Assembly (NCBI RefSeq): GCF_007744255.1
Contig: NZ_CP036267.1
Location: 992,001-1,056,000, forward strand
Direction: 5' to 3'
DNA length: 64,000 nucleotides
From: Thalassoglobus polymorphus
GTDB taxonomy: Bacteria; Planctomycetota; Planctomycetia; Planctomycetales; Planctomycetaceae
Part shown: piece by piece, positions 27,275 through 36,984 of the stretch
Layout of the letters: the number at the start of each line of letters is the position of its first letter
Position numbering within the stretch: the stretch's first letter is position 1
Notes under the pieces: generated by a model
Database searches by the model: none
What the model saw: the letters and a program-made list of their open reading frames with translations, nothing else
Told to the model about the DNA's origin: nothing
Made by a program: the position numbers and the translations under genes

Positions 27275-29633
27275 CATTCTTTTTTTTGGCATCGGGGGCA
27301 TCGGGGTATTTGATACGTCCGTGATAAATTCCGATCAGAGATTTAATCACTGAATCCTGAATCTTGCGGATGTCGGACATATTCAGTTTGCACTCGTCGA
27401 ACTGGCCATCCAGGAGTCGTCGCATCACGATCCCATCGACGAGTGATTCGATCCGTTTTGGTGTTGGCTCGGTGAGTGTTCGGCATGCACTTTCACAGGC
27501 ATCTGCAATCATCATCACGCCGGTTTCGGGCGTTTGTGGCTTGGGACCGGGATACCGGAAAGAAGCTTCTTCAGCGTCCGTTTTGTGGTCGGGTTGGCCT
27601 TCGACTTGCTTTGTCGCTTCCCGGAAGAAATATTCGACCAGAGTCGTCCCGTGGTGTTGTTCGATGAAGTCGATTAACGGCTGTGGAAGTCCATATTGCT
27701 TGGCTAAATCAACACCATCTTTGACATGCCCAATGATGATGAGTGTACTCATCGCGGGGTTGAGTTGATTGTGCAGGCTTTGTGAACTGTCTTGAATGTT
27801 CTCGATGAAATACTGCGGCTTCAGCATTTTGCCGATGTCATGGAAGTACGCGCCTACACGCGCGAGAAGTCCATTCGCACCGATTCGCTCGGCTGCTGTC
27901 TCGGCAATACTGGAGACAGCGATCGAGTGGTTATATGTCCCCGGAGCGCGGCGAACGAGATCTTGTAACAAGGGGTGGGAAGGGTCGCTGAGTTCGAGGA
28001 GCGTCATGTCGGTGACGACACCAAATGCGTTTTCGATAAACGGTAAACTGCCTGCGACGAGGTACCCCGCGACGAGACAGAGAACGGCTCCTTTAGCGTT
28101 CATCACCAGAAACTGTGTGTCCTGCAGCACTTCGCTGATCGATTGATTTTCGATGATGGCAATTCCACAACCCACGACAAAATAGGTGAGGGCGGAAAGC
28201 GAACTCGTTTTGATGAGCGTTGATCGCGAGGAAACACGTTTCAGTGGAATGATCGCAGCTGTGACCGTCGACATCAAAACCAGAAACTGATTGAACTGCC
28301 CGGTCGTCGACATGGTGAGTAACAGCGCCAGCGAAAACGCCGTGATGGTCGCCAGAATTTGATTGTAAGCAACTGAAAGCAGCAGGACCGTTGTCATTAA
28401 AGGGACGATCTCGGCACGGAGCGGATCAAACGAGACGATGCGACCAATGTAGGCTGTCGCGATAATGGCAACCCAGAACGTGATCAGGTAGCGTTCGTCA
28501 TTAGCGATCCGGGGTTCATTCTTGATGATGTAAAAACCGTTGAGCAAGGTGAGTACAAGAATCATCACCAGGACGACGCCCATCCGCGTCAGTCGGGCTC
28601 CGTTTCCGATTTCTTTCTCAGCTGCTTTATACTCATCCTCGAGCAACGCCAATCTCTTTTCATCGATCACTTCTTGAGGGTTGACGAGCAGATCCCCCTT
28701 CATGTATCGCTCAAGTCGAGGGTCGACCTGATCGCGAGCGAAGGCTTTTTCAGTCGTTGTTGCAGCTTGGTCGTAGCGTAATGTGGGCGAGACTCGCTCA
28801 AGAAGCCAGTTGACGATCGCTGGCCGGATTTGCGGTTTCAGGGTATGGAAGATTTCCCATGAGTAACCCATTTGCCCCGCTTCATTCAATTGATCCTGCA
28901 GGCGAACGCGAGGCAGAAGGACAGTACGCCCGGTTTCGAGGTCGTCGTCCTCTTTGACAATCAACAGCCGTTTGTCGGGAGTGATATCTCGCTTGCGGAC
29001 GACTTCGGCAGAGATGATGCCAGTATCCATGATCGGTTGGATGAATTCTCCAAATTCATCGACCATCGATTCGATACGGGTCTCCGCCATTTTCATATCT
29101 GGGCCGACAATCGCAGCCCGGAGGATCGCAAAGCGTTCTTTGGGGGAACCGACATCGTACCACTCGGCGGCCTGGATGTTTTTCTCTTCGTCGGTGGCCG
29201 GGTCAATCAGTCCGAAGTCACTTCGTGTGCGTAAACTGACCTGGTCGACAGATTGAACAGCAGCGAGTTCTCCCAGTGACGCTCGCAGTTCTTCCGGGAG
29301 TGATTCTAAAGCTCGTGGGTTATTTCGAAACACGAGTGGGACGGCATCTTCAGCCCGTTGCTTGGCGAGTTCGGTCCCTTCGACATCGATTCGTTCAAAT
29401 TCGATTTTGGCGGCGATGCCATGTTCAGCGTAGTCACCTTGTCGATACGAAAATGGGGCTTTCCAAGATTGGAGCGCGACCATCAATAAGACGATCGCAA
29501 CCATCGATATTCCGAATCGAAGTTGCAAGCTTTGATTGTGGAGCAGATTCAGCAGGCGCGAACGGAGCGTTTCCGGACGGCTTAGACCGACCGATTTTGA
29601 AACGCGACGACGTTTTTGACCTAAACCAAACAT
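27225..29633 (-). CDS. 7TM-HD phosphohydrolase (PgpH-like)
   Basis: 802 residues. An N-terminal membrane helix (about 40-55) and a long extracytoplasmic region (about 60-340) precede seven membrane helices (about 345-570) and a cytoplasmic HD domain with YFHDIGKMLKPQYFIENI and the partner residues around IGHVKDGVDLAKQYGLP and FIEQHHGTTLVEYF. The architecture equals PgpH of Listeria, a cyclic di-AMP phosphodiesterase. That substrate is an inference here, since no diadenylate cyclase is in the window. It stands between phoH and ybeY, a conserved order across many phyla. Confidence 0.88.
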   Translation of the reverse strand: MFGLGQKRRRVSKSVGLSRPETLRSRLLNLLHNQSLQLRFGISMVAIVLLMVALQSWKAPFSYRQGDYAEHGIAAKIEFERIDVEGTELAKQRAEDAVPLVFRNNPRALESLPEELRASLGELAAVQSVDQVSLRTRSDFGLIDPATDEEKNIQAAEWYDVGSPKERFAILRAAIVGPDMKMAETRIESMVDEFGEFIQPIMDTGIISAEVVRKRDITPDKRLLIVKEDDDLETGRTVLLPRVRLQDQLNEAGQMGYSWEIFHTLKPQIRPAIVNWLLERVSPTLRYDQAATTTEKAFARDQVDPRLERYMKGDLLVNPQEVIDEKRLALLEDEYKAAEKEIGNGARLTRMGVVLVMILVLTLLNGFYIIKNEPRIANDERYLITFWVAIIATAYIGRIVSFDPLRAEIVPLMTTVLLLSVAYNQILATITAFSLALLLTMSTTGQFNQFLVLMSTVTAAIIPLKRVSSRSTLIKTSSLSALTYFVVGCGIAIIENQSISEVLQDTQFLVMNAKGAVLCLVAGYLVAGSLPFIENAFGVVTDMTLLELSDPSHPLLQDLVRRAPGTYNHSIAVSSIAETAAERIGANGLLARVGAYFHDIGKMLKPQYFIENIQDSSQSLHNQLNPAMSTLIIIGHVKDGVDLAKQYGLPQPLIDFIEQHHGTTLVEYFFREATKQVEGQPDHKTDAEEASFRYPGPKPQTPETGVMMIADACESACRTLTEPTPKRIESLVDGIVMRRLLDGQFDECKLNMSDIRKIQDSVIKSLIGIYHGRIKYPDAPDAKKKNDVRDPSVKQSTVTASP

Positions 29634-29679
29634 GGCAATGTCCTTGTTATGATGAATTCATAACAAGTGGTTCCTTCGT

Positions 29680-30642
29680 TTATGATTTCGAGATTCGATT
29701 GGAGTGAGACGGTTGTTCGTATGCCTGCACGATTTCTCGGACCAATCGGTGCCGGACAATATCCGAACCTGAAAGTTCCACGACGCCCACACCTCGAATC
29801 TGACCGAGACGGCGGATTGCGTCGTCAAGTCCTGACTGGACGTCTTCGGGCAAATCGGATTGTGTGGCGTCTCCAGTGACGACAATCTTTGAACCTTCTC
29901 CCATGCGGGTCAGGAACATTTTCATTTGGGTGATCGTCGTGTTTTGTGCTTCATCAAGAATGATGAAAGTGTCGTTGAGAGTCCGACCTCGCATGAATGC
30001 TAACGGGGCTATCTCGACGACATCGTTTTCCATATACAGGCGGACCTGTTCGAAGTTGAGCATATCGTTCATGGCATCGACTAACGGACGCAAGAACGGA
30101 TTCACTTTGGCCATCATGTCGCCAGGGAGGAAGCCCAGCTTCTCTCCAGCTTCGACAGCCGGTCGTACAAGCACAATGCGGCGGACCTTTTCGGAACGTA
30201 GAGCATTCAAAGCCATCGCCACTGCGAGATAGGTTTTCCCACAACCGGCAGGGCCTTTGCAGAAAATGAGATCTTCTTTGCGGATCTTGTCTACGTACTC
30301 CTTCTGTCCTTCCGACTTGGGTTGGATACGTTTGGCTTTTTCAAACAGGTCGATGGATTCGGCAGTGACGGGGACTGTCGTATTTCCCCGCTCCAGGATT
30401 CGACGAACAACGGCCTCGTGAGCAATTCCATCTCGTTTGATGGTCTCCCGAAGTTGTTTGAAGGCACCGGTGGTGCTTTCAACTTGTTCATCAGTCCCCT
30501 CGAGAACAATTGTATCCCCACGTAGCACGATTGTTGCACCGAGGGATTCTCGAATTTGGCGGAGATGGCTGTCACCTGGTCCAAAAAGCAGGCGCGCTTC
30601 ATCAGAATGAAGTAATGGAATTGTCGCAGTCGCGTGGGACAT
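29680..30642 (-). CDS. phoH: PhoH family ATPase
   Basis: 320 residues. The N-terminal KH-like nucleic-acid-binding part (about 10-75; LLFGPGDSHLRQIRESLGATIVLRGD) precedes a P-loop ATPase with Walker A GPAGCGKTYLA, Walker B FIILDEAQNTT and the sensor region VVTGDATQSDLP. PhoH proteins are thought to act in RNA metabolism, consistent with the neighbouring ybeY. First gene of the operon phoH - 7TM-HD - ybeY - corC-like; the gap to the next gene is 46 bases. Confidence 0.92.
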   Translation of the reverse strand: MSHATATIPLLHSDEARLLFGPGDSHLRQIRESLGATIVLRGDTIVLEGTDEQVESTTGAFKQLRETIKRDGIAHEAVVRRILERGNTTVPVTAESIDLFEKAKRIQPKSEGQKEYVDKIRKEDLIFCKGPAGCGKTYLAVAMALNALRSEKVRRIVLVRPAVEAGEKLGFLPGDMMAKVNPFLRPLVDAMNDMLNFEQVRLYMENDVVEIAPLAFMRGRTLNDTFIILDEAQNTTITQMKMFLTRMGEGSKIVVTGDATQSDLPEDVQSGLDDAIRRLGQIRGVGVVELSGSDIVRHRLVREIVQAYEQPSHSNRISKS

Positions 30643-31128
30643 TCAGTTGGCCAATAAGAATTTCACAGACAGAACAGGGCACAATGCAGCCGTTTACGGA
30701 ACTTCCTGAAATCAAAAAGGTCTCTTTGAACTCAGGGATGTCTTAGAGCGGGTGTCATAGGATTCGGTTCACTGAAAACGACCAGGAATTGGGGGGCATC
30801 GAAGAAAATAGGAGCTCCTTTCGATGTGTGTTCAGTTTTGTTCCCCAGTCGCACGTATGGGGGGTCTGTGGTCTCGGGAGCCTCAACAAATTGGAGACAT
30901 CAAAGTTCGACGCGACAACTGGAATTTTATCCCCTCTTCATGAGGTTGGAAAGGAGCTTTCATGGAATTTGAACAGATTGGAAACCGACTCAAGATCCAC
31001 GCCTCTGGAGATTGACAGCCTCGATCCGGGTTGCTCTCAGCTTTGGCATCCAAGATGGCTTATTTGAGTTTTGCACTCATTGAACATTTTCTATGCGTGA
31101 CGTTCCCATGATGGAGTGATATGACGAT
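30643..31128. other. Spacer upstream of phoH
   Basis: About 490 bases between phoH start and the terminator of the large surface protein gene. No protein-like frame, RNA gene or repeat copy was recognised. It should carry the phoH operon promoter on the minus strand. Confidence 0.4.
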
Positions 31129-31162
31129 AAAAAAATGGCACGGTCGAAGTTCGACCGTGCCA
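31129..31162 (-). terminator. Intrinsic terminator of the large beta-helix protein gene
   Basis: TGGCACGGTCG (31136-31146) pairs with CGACCGTGCCA (31152-31162), loop of 5. Read on the minus strand it is followed by seven T (complement of 31129-31135). It lies about 105 bases after the stop. Confidence 0.9.
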
Positions 31163-31267
31163 CCTGGGCTTTTAACATTCTCGTCAGTTGAGTGCAGTCT
31201 TGTCAGTGAGAGTCGACTGCATTGATTGAATTGGTGTTCGCGTTCTGCTTCTTGGCGAACTGCAATT

Positions 31268-34200
31268 TTACGGAGTGGCGATGTTTCCGTTGAAATCGCC
31301 AGCTGCGTTCGATGTGGATGTGTTTGGCGAAACTGTGCCCGTGACTGTTCCACCTGCAGTTGTGTTGTAGTCAAAAGCGGTGTTGCCGGTCGCGGTGTTG
31401 TTTACGAAGTCTCCTGTGAAATCGTTACCGATGTCGAAGAAGATTCCATCGTCGCCGTTCATGTTGGCTGTGTTGCCAAGCATGGCGTTCATTACGTCGC
31501 CCACATTTCCAGTGAAGTCGTTGTCAGCTTCGACAAAGATTCCGACGAGGTTTCCGTTGGCAATGTTCCCGGTGAGATCACTGTTGATGTCTAACAGGTT
31601 GTCGATGCGAATCCCGGCCAACCCGTTTCCGTTTCCAGTGTTGCCAGCGACATCCCCGACGAAGCTGGTGAACAGTGGTAATCCGGTTACATGAACACCG
31701 TTCAGGTCGTTATTGTTCGCACGGTTATTTGTGATGTCTCCCGTGATTGTTCCTGATGGTGTCGCAACTGTGAGCCCATGCCGATTATGGTGGGTGTCGT
31801 TGTTGTTCACTGTTGTGAAGATGTCACCGTCCGAAACGATTTGGATTCCGAAGTCAGCGTTTCCGGTTGCCATCATGCCGTCGACTCCAGCGGTGTTGCC
31901 ATCGACAATGAGGGAACTCATTGCTGTCCCGATGGAAACTCCCTCGACAACAATTCCGCTCCCAACGATCCCGGTACCGTTTCCGTTGGCGATGTTATTG
32001 AGAATTGATCCGCGAATATTTTCACCACGAATCCAGATTCCATTTTCTCCGTTACCGTTTCCGGCGAGGCCAGCGGTGTTGTTGGAGATGATTGAGGTGA
32101 CGTCACCAACGTTATTGCCATCTGAATCGGCAGTGATGACGATTCCGTTCATCGCATTTCCGTTTGCAGTATTGTCATCGATCAAGCCTGAGATGTTGTT
32201 CGCTGCGGTGATCACTAACCCATTCGAGGTCGAGCTATGTGATGAGATGTTTTCGGTCACCTCGCCCAAGACGTTTTCCCCACTAATGAAGATCCCGTCG
32301 CCCCCATTTCCGTCCGCCATCATCATGGCATCGAAGCCGACAATATTGTTCGAAACGTCAGCGTTGAAGTCACCTGTCCCGTCTCCATCGGCATCTGCCT
32401 GAAGCTTGATGCCGCTGCCACCGTTGCCGAAGGCAAGGTTGTTGTCGAAGAGGCCATCGATGTCGTTGTCAGCTGCAATTGAGAGACCAGTCAGGTCGTT
32501 TCCGGAGAATGTGTTTCCGGTCACCTCACCATCGAAGTCTCTACCTGCGAAGATTTCCGCACCATCTTCGTCGTTGTTGACAAACGTGTTTGTCGTGAAG
32601 TCGGCAAGTATGTCGCGACCGGCATCAAGCTGGAGGCCATCGCTGTCCGGATCGTGGTTATCGTTGTCGAAGGAGTTCATGGTAAAGCTACCGATGAAGT
32701 CTCGACCAGCAGTGATGTCGGCACCATCGTTGTCGTTGTTGTCAAAGCTGTTCATCGCGATTGTGGCGAAGATGTCACGGACGGCATCGAGTTCAAGGCC
32801 ATTGTCGCGATCCTGGTCGTCAAAGTTGTTACCAGTGATCATTCCCATGAAATCTTGACCAGCGTTGATGTCAGCACCATCTTGCCAGTTGGAGGTCAAG
32901 CTGTTGTCAATAATGTCGACGGCAATGTCATTGTCAGCATTAATGACGAGTCCTGAGTTCCCGTTGTTGTCAAAGAAGTTGTCGCGAATCTCACCTGTGA
33001 CATCGCCCATCGCTCCGCCGTTGGCCTGAATCAGAACGCCATCGTCGCCGTTGCCATCTGCGGTGTTGTCGGTGATCATGACGTCCGCACTGGTGCCGGC
33101 GATGACCTGAAGACCTTCTGAATCATTGTCGTTGAGCTCGTTGTCCCTGACGATGACAATCGCTTCTGCACCAGAATCGATTTCAAAACCTTCGCTGTCA
33201 TTGTTGTTGATGATGTTCCCGATTGCGGTCACGTCAGCGATGTTTCCGGCGTTGATATCCAGGCCGTCCTGATCGTTCATCATAAAGATGTTATCGACAA
33301 ACTCAGCGACGACATCGTTGCCCGCGTCAATACGCATCCCGTCATTACCGTTCAGGCTGGCGATGTTCCCTTTGATCAATCCGGTGAAGTCGTTCGCGGC
33401 GTCGATCAGGATTCCCTCCTCATCGTTGCCACCAGACAGGTTGCCGATGATGTCCAGGAAGATGTTACTGGCGGCATCGTTTGATTGAATGAAGATACCG
33501 GGATCGTTGCCATTAGTGGTGTTGTTGGAGATCGCTCCGAGGATGTCACCCATGCCGTTGGAAACAACAGAAATTCCGTCGCCCAGGTTGGCGTCAGCTG
33601 TGTTGTCGTCAATGAAGACTTCCGAATCGATATCGCCATTGAAGATGACTGAAATGCCATCGATTCCATTGAGATTCGTTGTGTTATCGGTGATCGTCAG
33701 GATATTGCCTGCCAGGACATTGTCGACTTCGACAGCGAATCCATTTTCAACGTTTTCGTTGGCAGTGTTGTCGATAATGCTTCCAGAAATCGTCATGGCG
33801 TCGAGATCAAGGCCGTTCTCTCCGCTCTTGCTGAGCGTATTGCCCATGACGAGACCGCTGAAGTCGCCGGTTCCGTCAATGTCGATCCCGTCTCCCATGT
33901 TTCCGGTGATCTCGTTCCGTAGGAAGTCGACAGCGATGTCGACTCCGTGGAGATTCACACCGTCATCGCTAAATCCGGAAATCGTGTTGTCGACGATTCT
34001 GCCCGACACAGTGGCGAGGCCGCTTGAATCAATTTCGATGCCATCTTCTGCGCCTAAGATTCCAGCGATCATGTTGCGATTGATGTTGTAGGCGGTCACA
34101 TCCGAGCCGAAGATCGCGGCGTTGTTGTCACCAGAAGCAACAATTGAGAAGCCGGAGACTTCATTGTTATTGGCCAGGGTGATGACGTCGATGCCCGGAG

Positions 34201-35416
34201 CACCGGAGATCATCGCAGGCATTCCACCAAGGTCTGTTTCAGGAAGTTGAATCAGACCAAATTCGGTTGTGTCGACCTCGTGGAAGATGTGAGCGGAAAG
34301 CAAGCGTTGACCATCATTCAGTGCGATGGTTGTCATCGGGGCAAACGTGGCATCAGGGTCGGCCAGAATGATATCGACGAAATCGCCATCAGCTTCCATA
34401 AGTCCAGGAGCGGCGACGATGTCATCCATGTAGGCAACTTGAACCACAGAAATCAAATCGCCTGTATCGGGATTTGAGGCAAGCAGGTCAGGTGCAGCGT
34501 TTGTGTAATTGAGGACAGGAGCGACTTGACGACGTTGGACACGTGACCACAATCGCGATTCGACAGTGTGGCTGCGAGAATCGACATCGATGTTTCGTCC
34601 ACCAAAGTACATGGAGACCCCACCGAAGACCGTGGTGTCGAAGAGGTTGTCGCTGGAAACATTGATGTTTCCAGCGATGTTCGAGGTGAACCATGTTTCG
34701 ACACTCCCGCTGACGCCCCACGTGCTGGGACCGCCGCCAGCAGACAGGTAATAAGCTCCAGCACCGACTTCTGTGCGAACTTCGTAGAACTTACGGGCGA
34801 TGGAGAGGTCGAATCCATCAAGTGCTTCGTCGAAATTTTCAGTTTGTGTCGCCAAGCGAATATTTTGCACCCCCATCGAAGCACCGGCTTCCGGAACATA
34901 GTCCGGTCCGCCTGGGATCGCGAATGCAGTCCGTCCGTTCGATTCTCGGCCATCCACACTGAAGAATGCGTTTGATCGAACTGCCCAGTCGTACATCAGT
35001 GCTTCCGCACCAAAGCCGAGTGTTGAGAAGTTGTGATCGACGAATCCATTACTGTACTCTCGGTAGTTGTAGTAGGCGTTTCCACCGAGGACTGCAGCGC
35101 CGACATCCTGACGGTAGCCAAGGCCGACATTTCCACTCCAGTTTCCAGAGTCGTAGTTGACGTTTCCGCCAGCATCGATGAACAGAAGACTTGAGCTGTC
35201 TTCAAAGACGGAAATAAATGCCCCCGTCCGTTGGTAGCCGCGCCGCACGCCCGGTTGGTTTCCGACTGAGCTTTGAGATTCAAATCGGACTGGAGAATCT
35301 TGCAGGAAGTTCCAATCAATATGTTCTGCCTGTAGAGATGATCCAAACATTGCAGCGGATGCGAAGGCTGCTGCGGCAAATGCTTTCAGTGACTTCATAC
35401 TTGGACGAAACGTCAT
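31268..35416 (-). CDS. Giant surface protein: N-terminal beta-barrel and C-terminal Asp-rich beta-helix
   Basis: 1382 residues. The start ATG has AGGGA about 9 bases upstream. Signal peptide to about residue 30 (AAAAFASAAMFGSSLQA). Residues about 40-290 alternate as membrane beta strands (NWSGNVGLGYRQDVGAAVLGG, FSTLGFGAEALMYDWAV, VSGSVETWFTSNIAGNINV, GGVSMYFGG), resembling the barrel of inverse autotransporters. A linker follows to about 440. From there to the end some 30 coils of a right-handed beta-helix repeat the pattern N-x-x-x-x-N-x-x-D-G-h-x-h-x-A-x-x-D, poor in Cys, Lys and Arg and rich in Asp and Asn. Barrel first and passenger last fits type Ve secretion. Likely adhesin-like or calcium-binding surface protein; this is inference. 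Confidence 0.8.
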   Translation of the reverse strand: MTFRPSMKSLKAFAAAAFASAAMFGSSLQAEHIDWNFLQDSPVRFESQSSVGNQPGVRRGYQRTGAFISVFEDSSSLLFIDAGGNVNYDSGNWSGNVGLGYRQDVGAAVLGGNAYYNYREYSNGFVDHNFSTLGFGAEALMYDWAVRSNAFFSVDGRESNGRTAFAIPGGPDYVPEAGASMGVQNIRLATQTENFDEALDGFDLSIARKFYEVRTEVGAGAYYLSAGGGPSTWGVSGSVETWFTSNIAGNINVSSDNLFDTTVFGGVSMYFGGRNIDVDSRSHTVESRLWSRVQRRQVAPVLNYTNAAPDLLASNPDTGDLISVVQVAYMDDIVAAPGLMEADGDFVDIILADPDATFAPMTTIALNDGQRLLSAHIFHEVDTTEFGLIQLPETDLGGMPAMISGAPGIDVITLANNNEVSGFSIVASGDNNAAIFGSDVTAYNINRNMIAGILGAEDGIEIDSSGLATVSGRIVDNTISGFSDDGVNLHGVDIAVDFLRNEITGNMGDGIDIDGTGDFSGLVMGNTLSKSGENGLDLDAMTISGSIIDNTANENVENGFAVEVDNVLAGNILTITDNTTNLNGIDGISVIFNGDIDSEVFIDDNTADANLGDGISVVSNGMGDILGAISNNTTNGNDPGIFIQSNDAASNIFLDIIGNLSGGNDEEGILIDAANDFTGLIKGNIASLNGNDGMRIDAGNDVVAEFVDNIFMMNDQDGLDINAGNIADVTAIGNIINNNDSEGFEIDSGAEAIVIVRDNELNDNDSEGLQVIAGTSADVMITDNTADGNGDDGVLIQANGGAMGDVTGEIRDNFFDNNGNSGLVINADNDIAVDIIDNSLTSNWQDGADINAGQDFMGMITGNNFDDQDRDNGLELDAVRDIFATIAMNSFDNNDNDGADITAGRDFIGSFTMNSFDNDNHDPDSDGLQLDAGRDILADFTTNTFVNNDEDGAEIFAGRDFDGEVTGNTFSGNDLTGLSIAADNDIDGLFDNNLAFGNGGSGIKLQADADGDGTGDFNADVSNNIVGFDAMMMADGNGGDGIFISGENVLGEVTENISSHSSTSNGLVITAANNISGLIDDNTANGNAMNGIVITADSDGNNVGDVTSIISNNTAGLAGNGNGENGIWIRGENIRGSILNNIANGNGTGIVGSGIVVEGVSIGTAMSSLIVDGNTAGVDGMMATGNADFGIQIVSDGDIFTTVNNNDTHHNRHGLTVATPSGTITGDITNNRANNNDLNGVHVTGLPLFTSFVGDVAGNTGNGNGLAGIRIDNLLDINSDLTGNIANGNLVGIFVEADNDFTGNVGDVMNAMLGNTANMNGDDGIFFDIGNDFTGDFVNNTATGNTAFDYNTTAGGTVTGTVSPNTSTSNAAGDFNGNIATP

Positions 35417-35839
35417 GTTTCTTTCCCTTAGGAGTCTCGAATCTCTGGCTCAACGGCTAAGCCCTTTAGAGTATCTTTCGAACTGGTTTGCAGGATCTGC
35501 CTCGTGGCGAACAGCGTTTTTGTTAGAGAAATGCGTTCTACACGGGCACACGGTAGAGCAAACTGCTCTAGTCCTTTGGTTTCGGACGGAGAGAGATTTG
35601 AGTTCAAGTGAAAGAATGCCGGTATGATCGATTCAAGCGGAATTTACGCTACTTCCGGAAAAGTCGCCGCAGCTTAACATTCAATCCAGCAAATTGTGCC
35701 AGTTGATTAGAAGAATCTGACCAGCGATTCGGCATGATTCGAAAAACGACTCACGAGAACGGAATGAGTTTAAGAAACGCTCGCTTTGCCGGAGACTTCG
35801 GTGTCCGGGGAAAATCATGTTTTCGATGAAACGTGATTT
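35417..35839. other. Spacer upstream of the giant surface protein gene
   Basis: About 420 bases without a gene. It holds one full dispersed-repeat copy (35467-35570). It also holds a hairpin, CCGGAGAC (35789-35796) with GTGTCCGG (35801-35808), around a TTCG loop; this may end the transcript of the minus-strand gene that stops at 35840. Confidence 0.55.
35467..35570 (+). repeat. Dispersed ~105-bp intergenic repeat, full copy
   Basis: 104 bases from TAGAGTATCTTTCGAACTGG through the core ATCTGCCTCGTGGCGAACAGC and AATGCGTTCTACACGGGCACAC to AAACTGCTCTA. Both ends show the TAGAG / CTCTA inverted terminus. This copy is in a promoter-side spacer, not next to a stop codon. Confidence 0.75.
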
Positions 35840-36220
35840 TCAAACTTCACAACTCTCTTTATTACAACGGCCTGTGAGTCGTAATCTATTTCGAGCAAAG
35901 ATGAAATATCCGAAGCTAAGCAGGTGCGAAATTCCGGGAATTCTGCTGAGACCGACAAGCCATGAGAAGCCGACTGCAGAATAGAGTTGGCGAAAAACTT
36001 CGACACCTTTGACTGTCGATCCATCGGGCAAGCGTCCGTAGATCTCAGCCATGAGATCCTCAAAGGGAATGCCAATTTCTTCAGCCGAGAAGTTCTCGGC
36101 TGCAATGTTTGTGAACTGGATACGCTGCTGTTTGTCCCAGCGCTTCAGCAGATTGATCTCCCGTTTACAGAGTGGGCAATCTCCGTCGTAGAAAACTTCG
36201 AATTCGGTTGAGTTGGACAT
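35840..36220 (-). CDS. DUF393 (DCC family) thiol-disulfide oxidoreductase-like protein
   Basis: 126 residues from the ATG at 36220, which has GGAGG 7 bases upstream; the longer frame to 36277 is unlikely. The N terminus EFEVFYDGDCPLCKREINLLKRWD carries the YDGxCxxC motif that defines the DCC family, thought to have a thioredoxin-like fold. A hydrophobic region (VGFSWLVGLSRIPGISHLLSFGYFIFARNR) and C-terminal Cys residues follow. The substrate is unknown. Its neighbour upstream is another small CxxC protein. Confidence 0.85.
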   Translation of the reverse strand: MSNSTEFEVFYDGDCPLCKREINLLKRWDKQQRIQFTNIAAENFSAEEIGIPFEDLMAEIYGRLPDGSTVKGVEVFRQLYSAVGFSWLVGLSRIPGISHLLSFGYFIFARNRLRLTGRCNKESCEV

Positions 36221-36260
36221 GGTGTTTCCTCCGGAGTACTTCACGCATTCTAACATTCCT

Positions 36261-36367
36261 GCTGGAACTGTTGTCACTCACAGGAGTTGCCTGTTCTGCA
36301 TCGTGGAGGTGAGCGAGTTTCCAGAGAAAAGCTCTCTCCACGGTACAAGGAACACGAAACTGCTCTC
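36261..36367. repeat. Dispersed repeat copy between the two thiol-protein genes
   Basis: Contains GTTCTGCATCGTGGAGGTGAGC, AAGCTCTCTCCACGGTACAAGG and the end GAAACTGCTCTC, in the same order as the full copies. Moderately diverged. Confidence 0.5.
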
Positions 36368-36426
36368 ATTTTCTGAAGTGTCCGGCTGGGTCTGGAACGA
36401 TTGCATTGATGGACAATGCAGATGGA

Positions 36427-36774
36427 TTACCCAAGCTTTCCGGTGAAAGCTTCCTCGTTGAAGCCGACGAACAACGTTTTTCCTTTGCGTATGACAGGTG
36501 ACCGCAAATTCCCGGTCGGGCCAACAAGATGTTTTTCTAAAAGTTCCTGATCAGCCTCTTTTGTTTTGAATTCGACAACCGATTTACCTCGGGCTGCGAT
36601 AATTTTGCTCACTTCTTTGGCAAGGTCCATCGCTGCATCGGGGCCAAGTCTTTCTTTGTTTGCACTGACAGTTTCTTTGGCTTCAATGGAGTTCGCTTCG
36701 AGGAAAGCGTCCATCTTTTTGCAAGTGTTGCAGCCAGATCTGCGGTAGTACCAGTCAACTTTTTTCGTTGCCAT
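36427..36774 (-). CDS. ArsC/Spx-like thioredoxin-fold protein
   Basis: 115 residues. The N terminus VDWYYRRSGCNTCKKMDAFLEAN has a CxxC motif in the position of the ArsC/Spx family active site, and the C-terminal LVGPTGNLRSPVIRKGKTLFVGFNEEAF contains the cis-Pro region with R-S-P as in that family. Arsenate reductase activity is not implied; many members are redox sensors or have no known substrate. It follows thrS with a strong hairpin between them. Confidence 0.8.
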   Translation of the reverse strand: MATKKVDWYYRRSGCNTCKKMDAFLEANSIEAKETVSANKERLGPDAAMDLAKEVSKIIAARGKSVVEFKTKEADQELLEKHLVGPTGNLRSPVIRKGKTLFVGFNEEAFTGKLG

Positions 36775-36813
36775 TTCTCGTTCTTTCTGATTCTGCAGTA
36801 TGTTTTAATGAGA

Positions 36814-36843
36814 TAGCCCCCGGTCAATGGCGACCGGGGGCTA
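36814..36843 (-). terminator. Hairpin between thrS and the ArsC-like gene
   Basis: A perfect 12-base GC-rich stem, TAGCCCCCGGTC (36814-36825) with GACCGGGGGCTA (36832-36843), loop of 6. It lies about 140 bases after the thrS stop and 40 bases before the ArsC-like start. No long T-run follows on either strand, but the stem is very stable. Confidence 0.65.
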
Positions 36844-36904
36844 ATGCATTTCAGCCTTTTGTCGTGGCCCTGTTGTCGTGGTCGTGCTAGTCACTTTCAT
36901 GACC

Positions 36905-36984
36905 TCACATTACGGCTTCATAGACGGCTTCATAGACTGTTCGCCACGAAGCAGGCCATACAGACGACTCGTTGATTTGCGCTA
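36905..36984 (-). repeat. Dispersed repeat copy at the thrS stop codon
   Basis: On the minus strand it begins with the thrS stop, TAGCGCAAATCAACGAG, and continues with GCCTGCTTCGTGGCGAACAGTC, the family core. The right half is lost or replaced by a short direct repeat (TATGAAGCCGTC). Confidence 0.55.

Noticed and set aside
31713-32858. Long open frames antisense to the giant beta-helix gene
   Set aside because: The biased Asp/Asn-rich codons of the sense gene leave the complementary frames open; their products are low-complexity and resemble no family.
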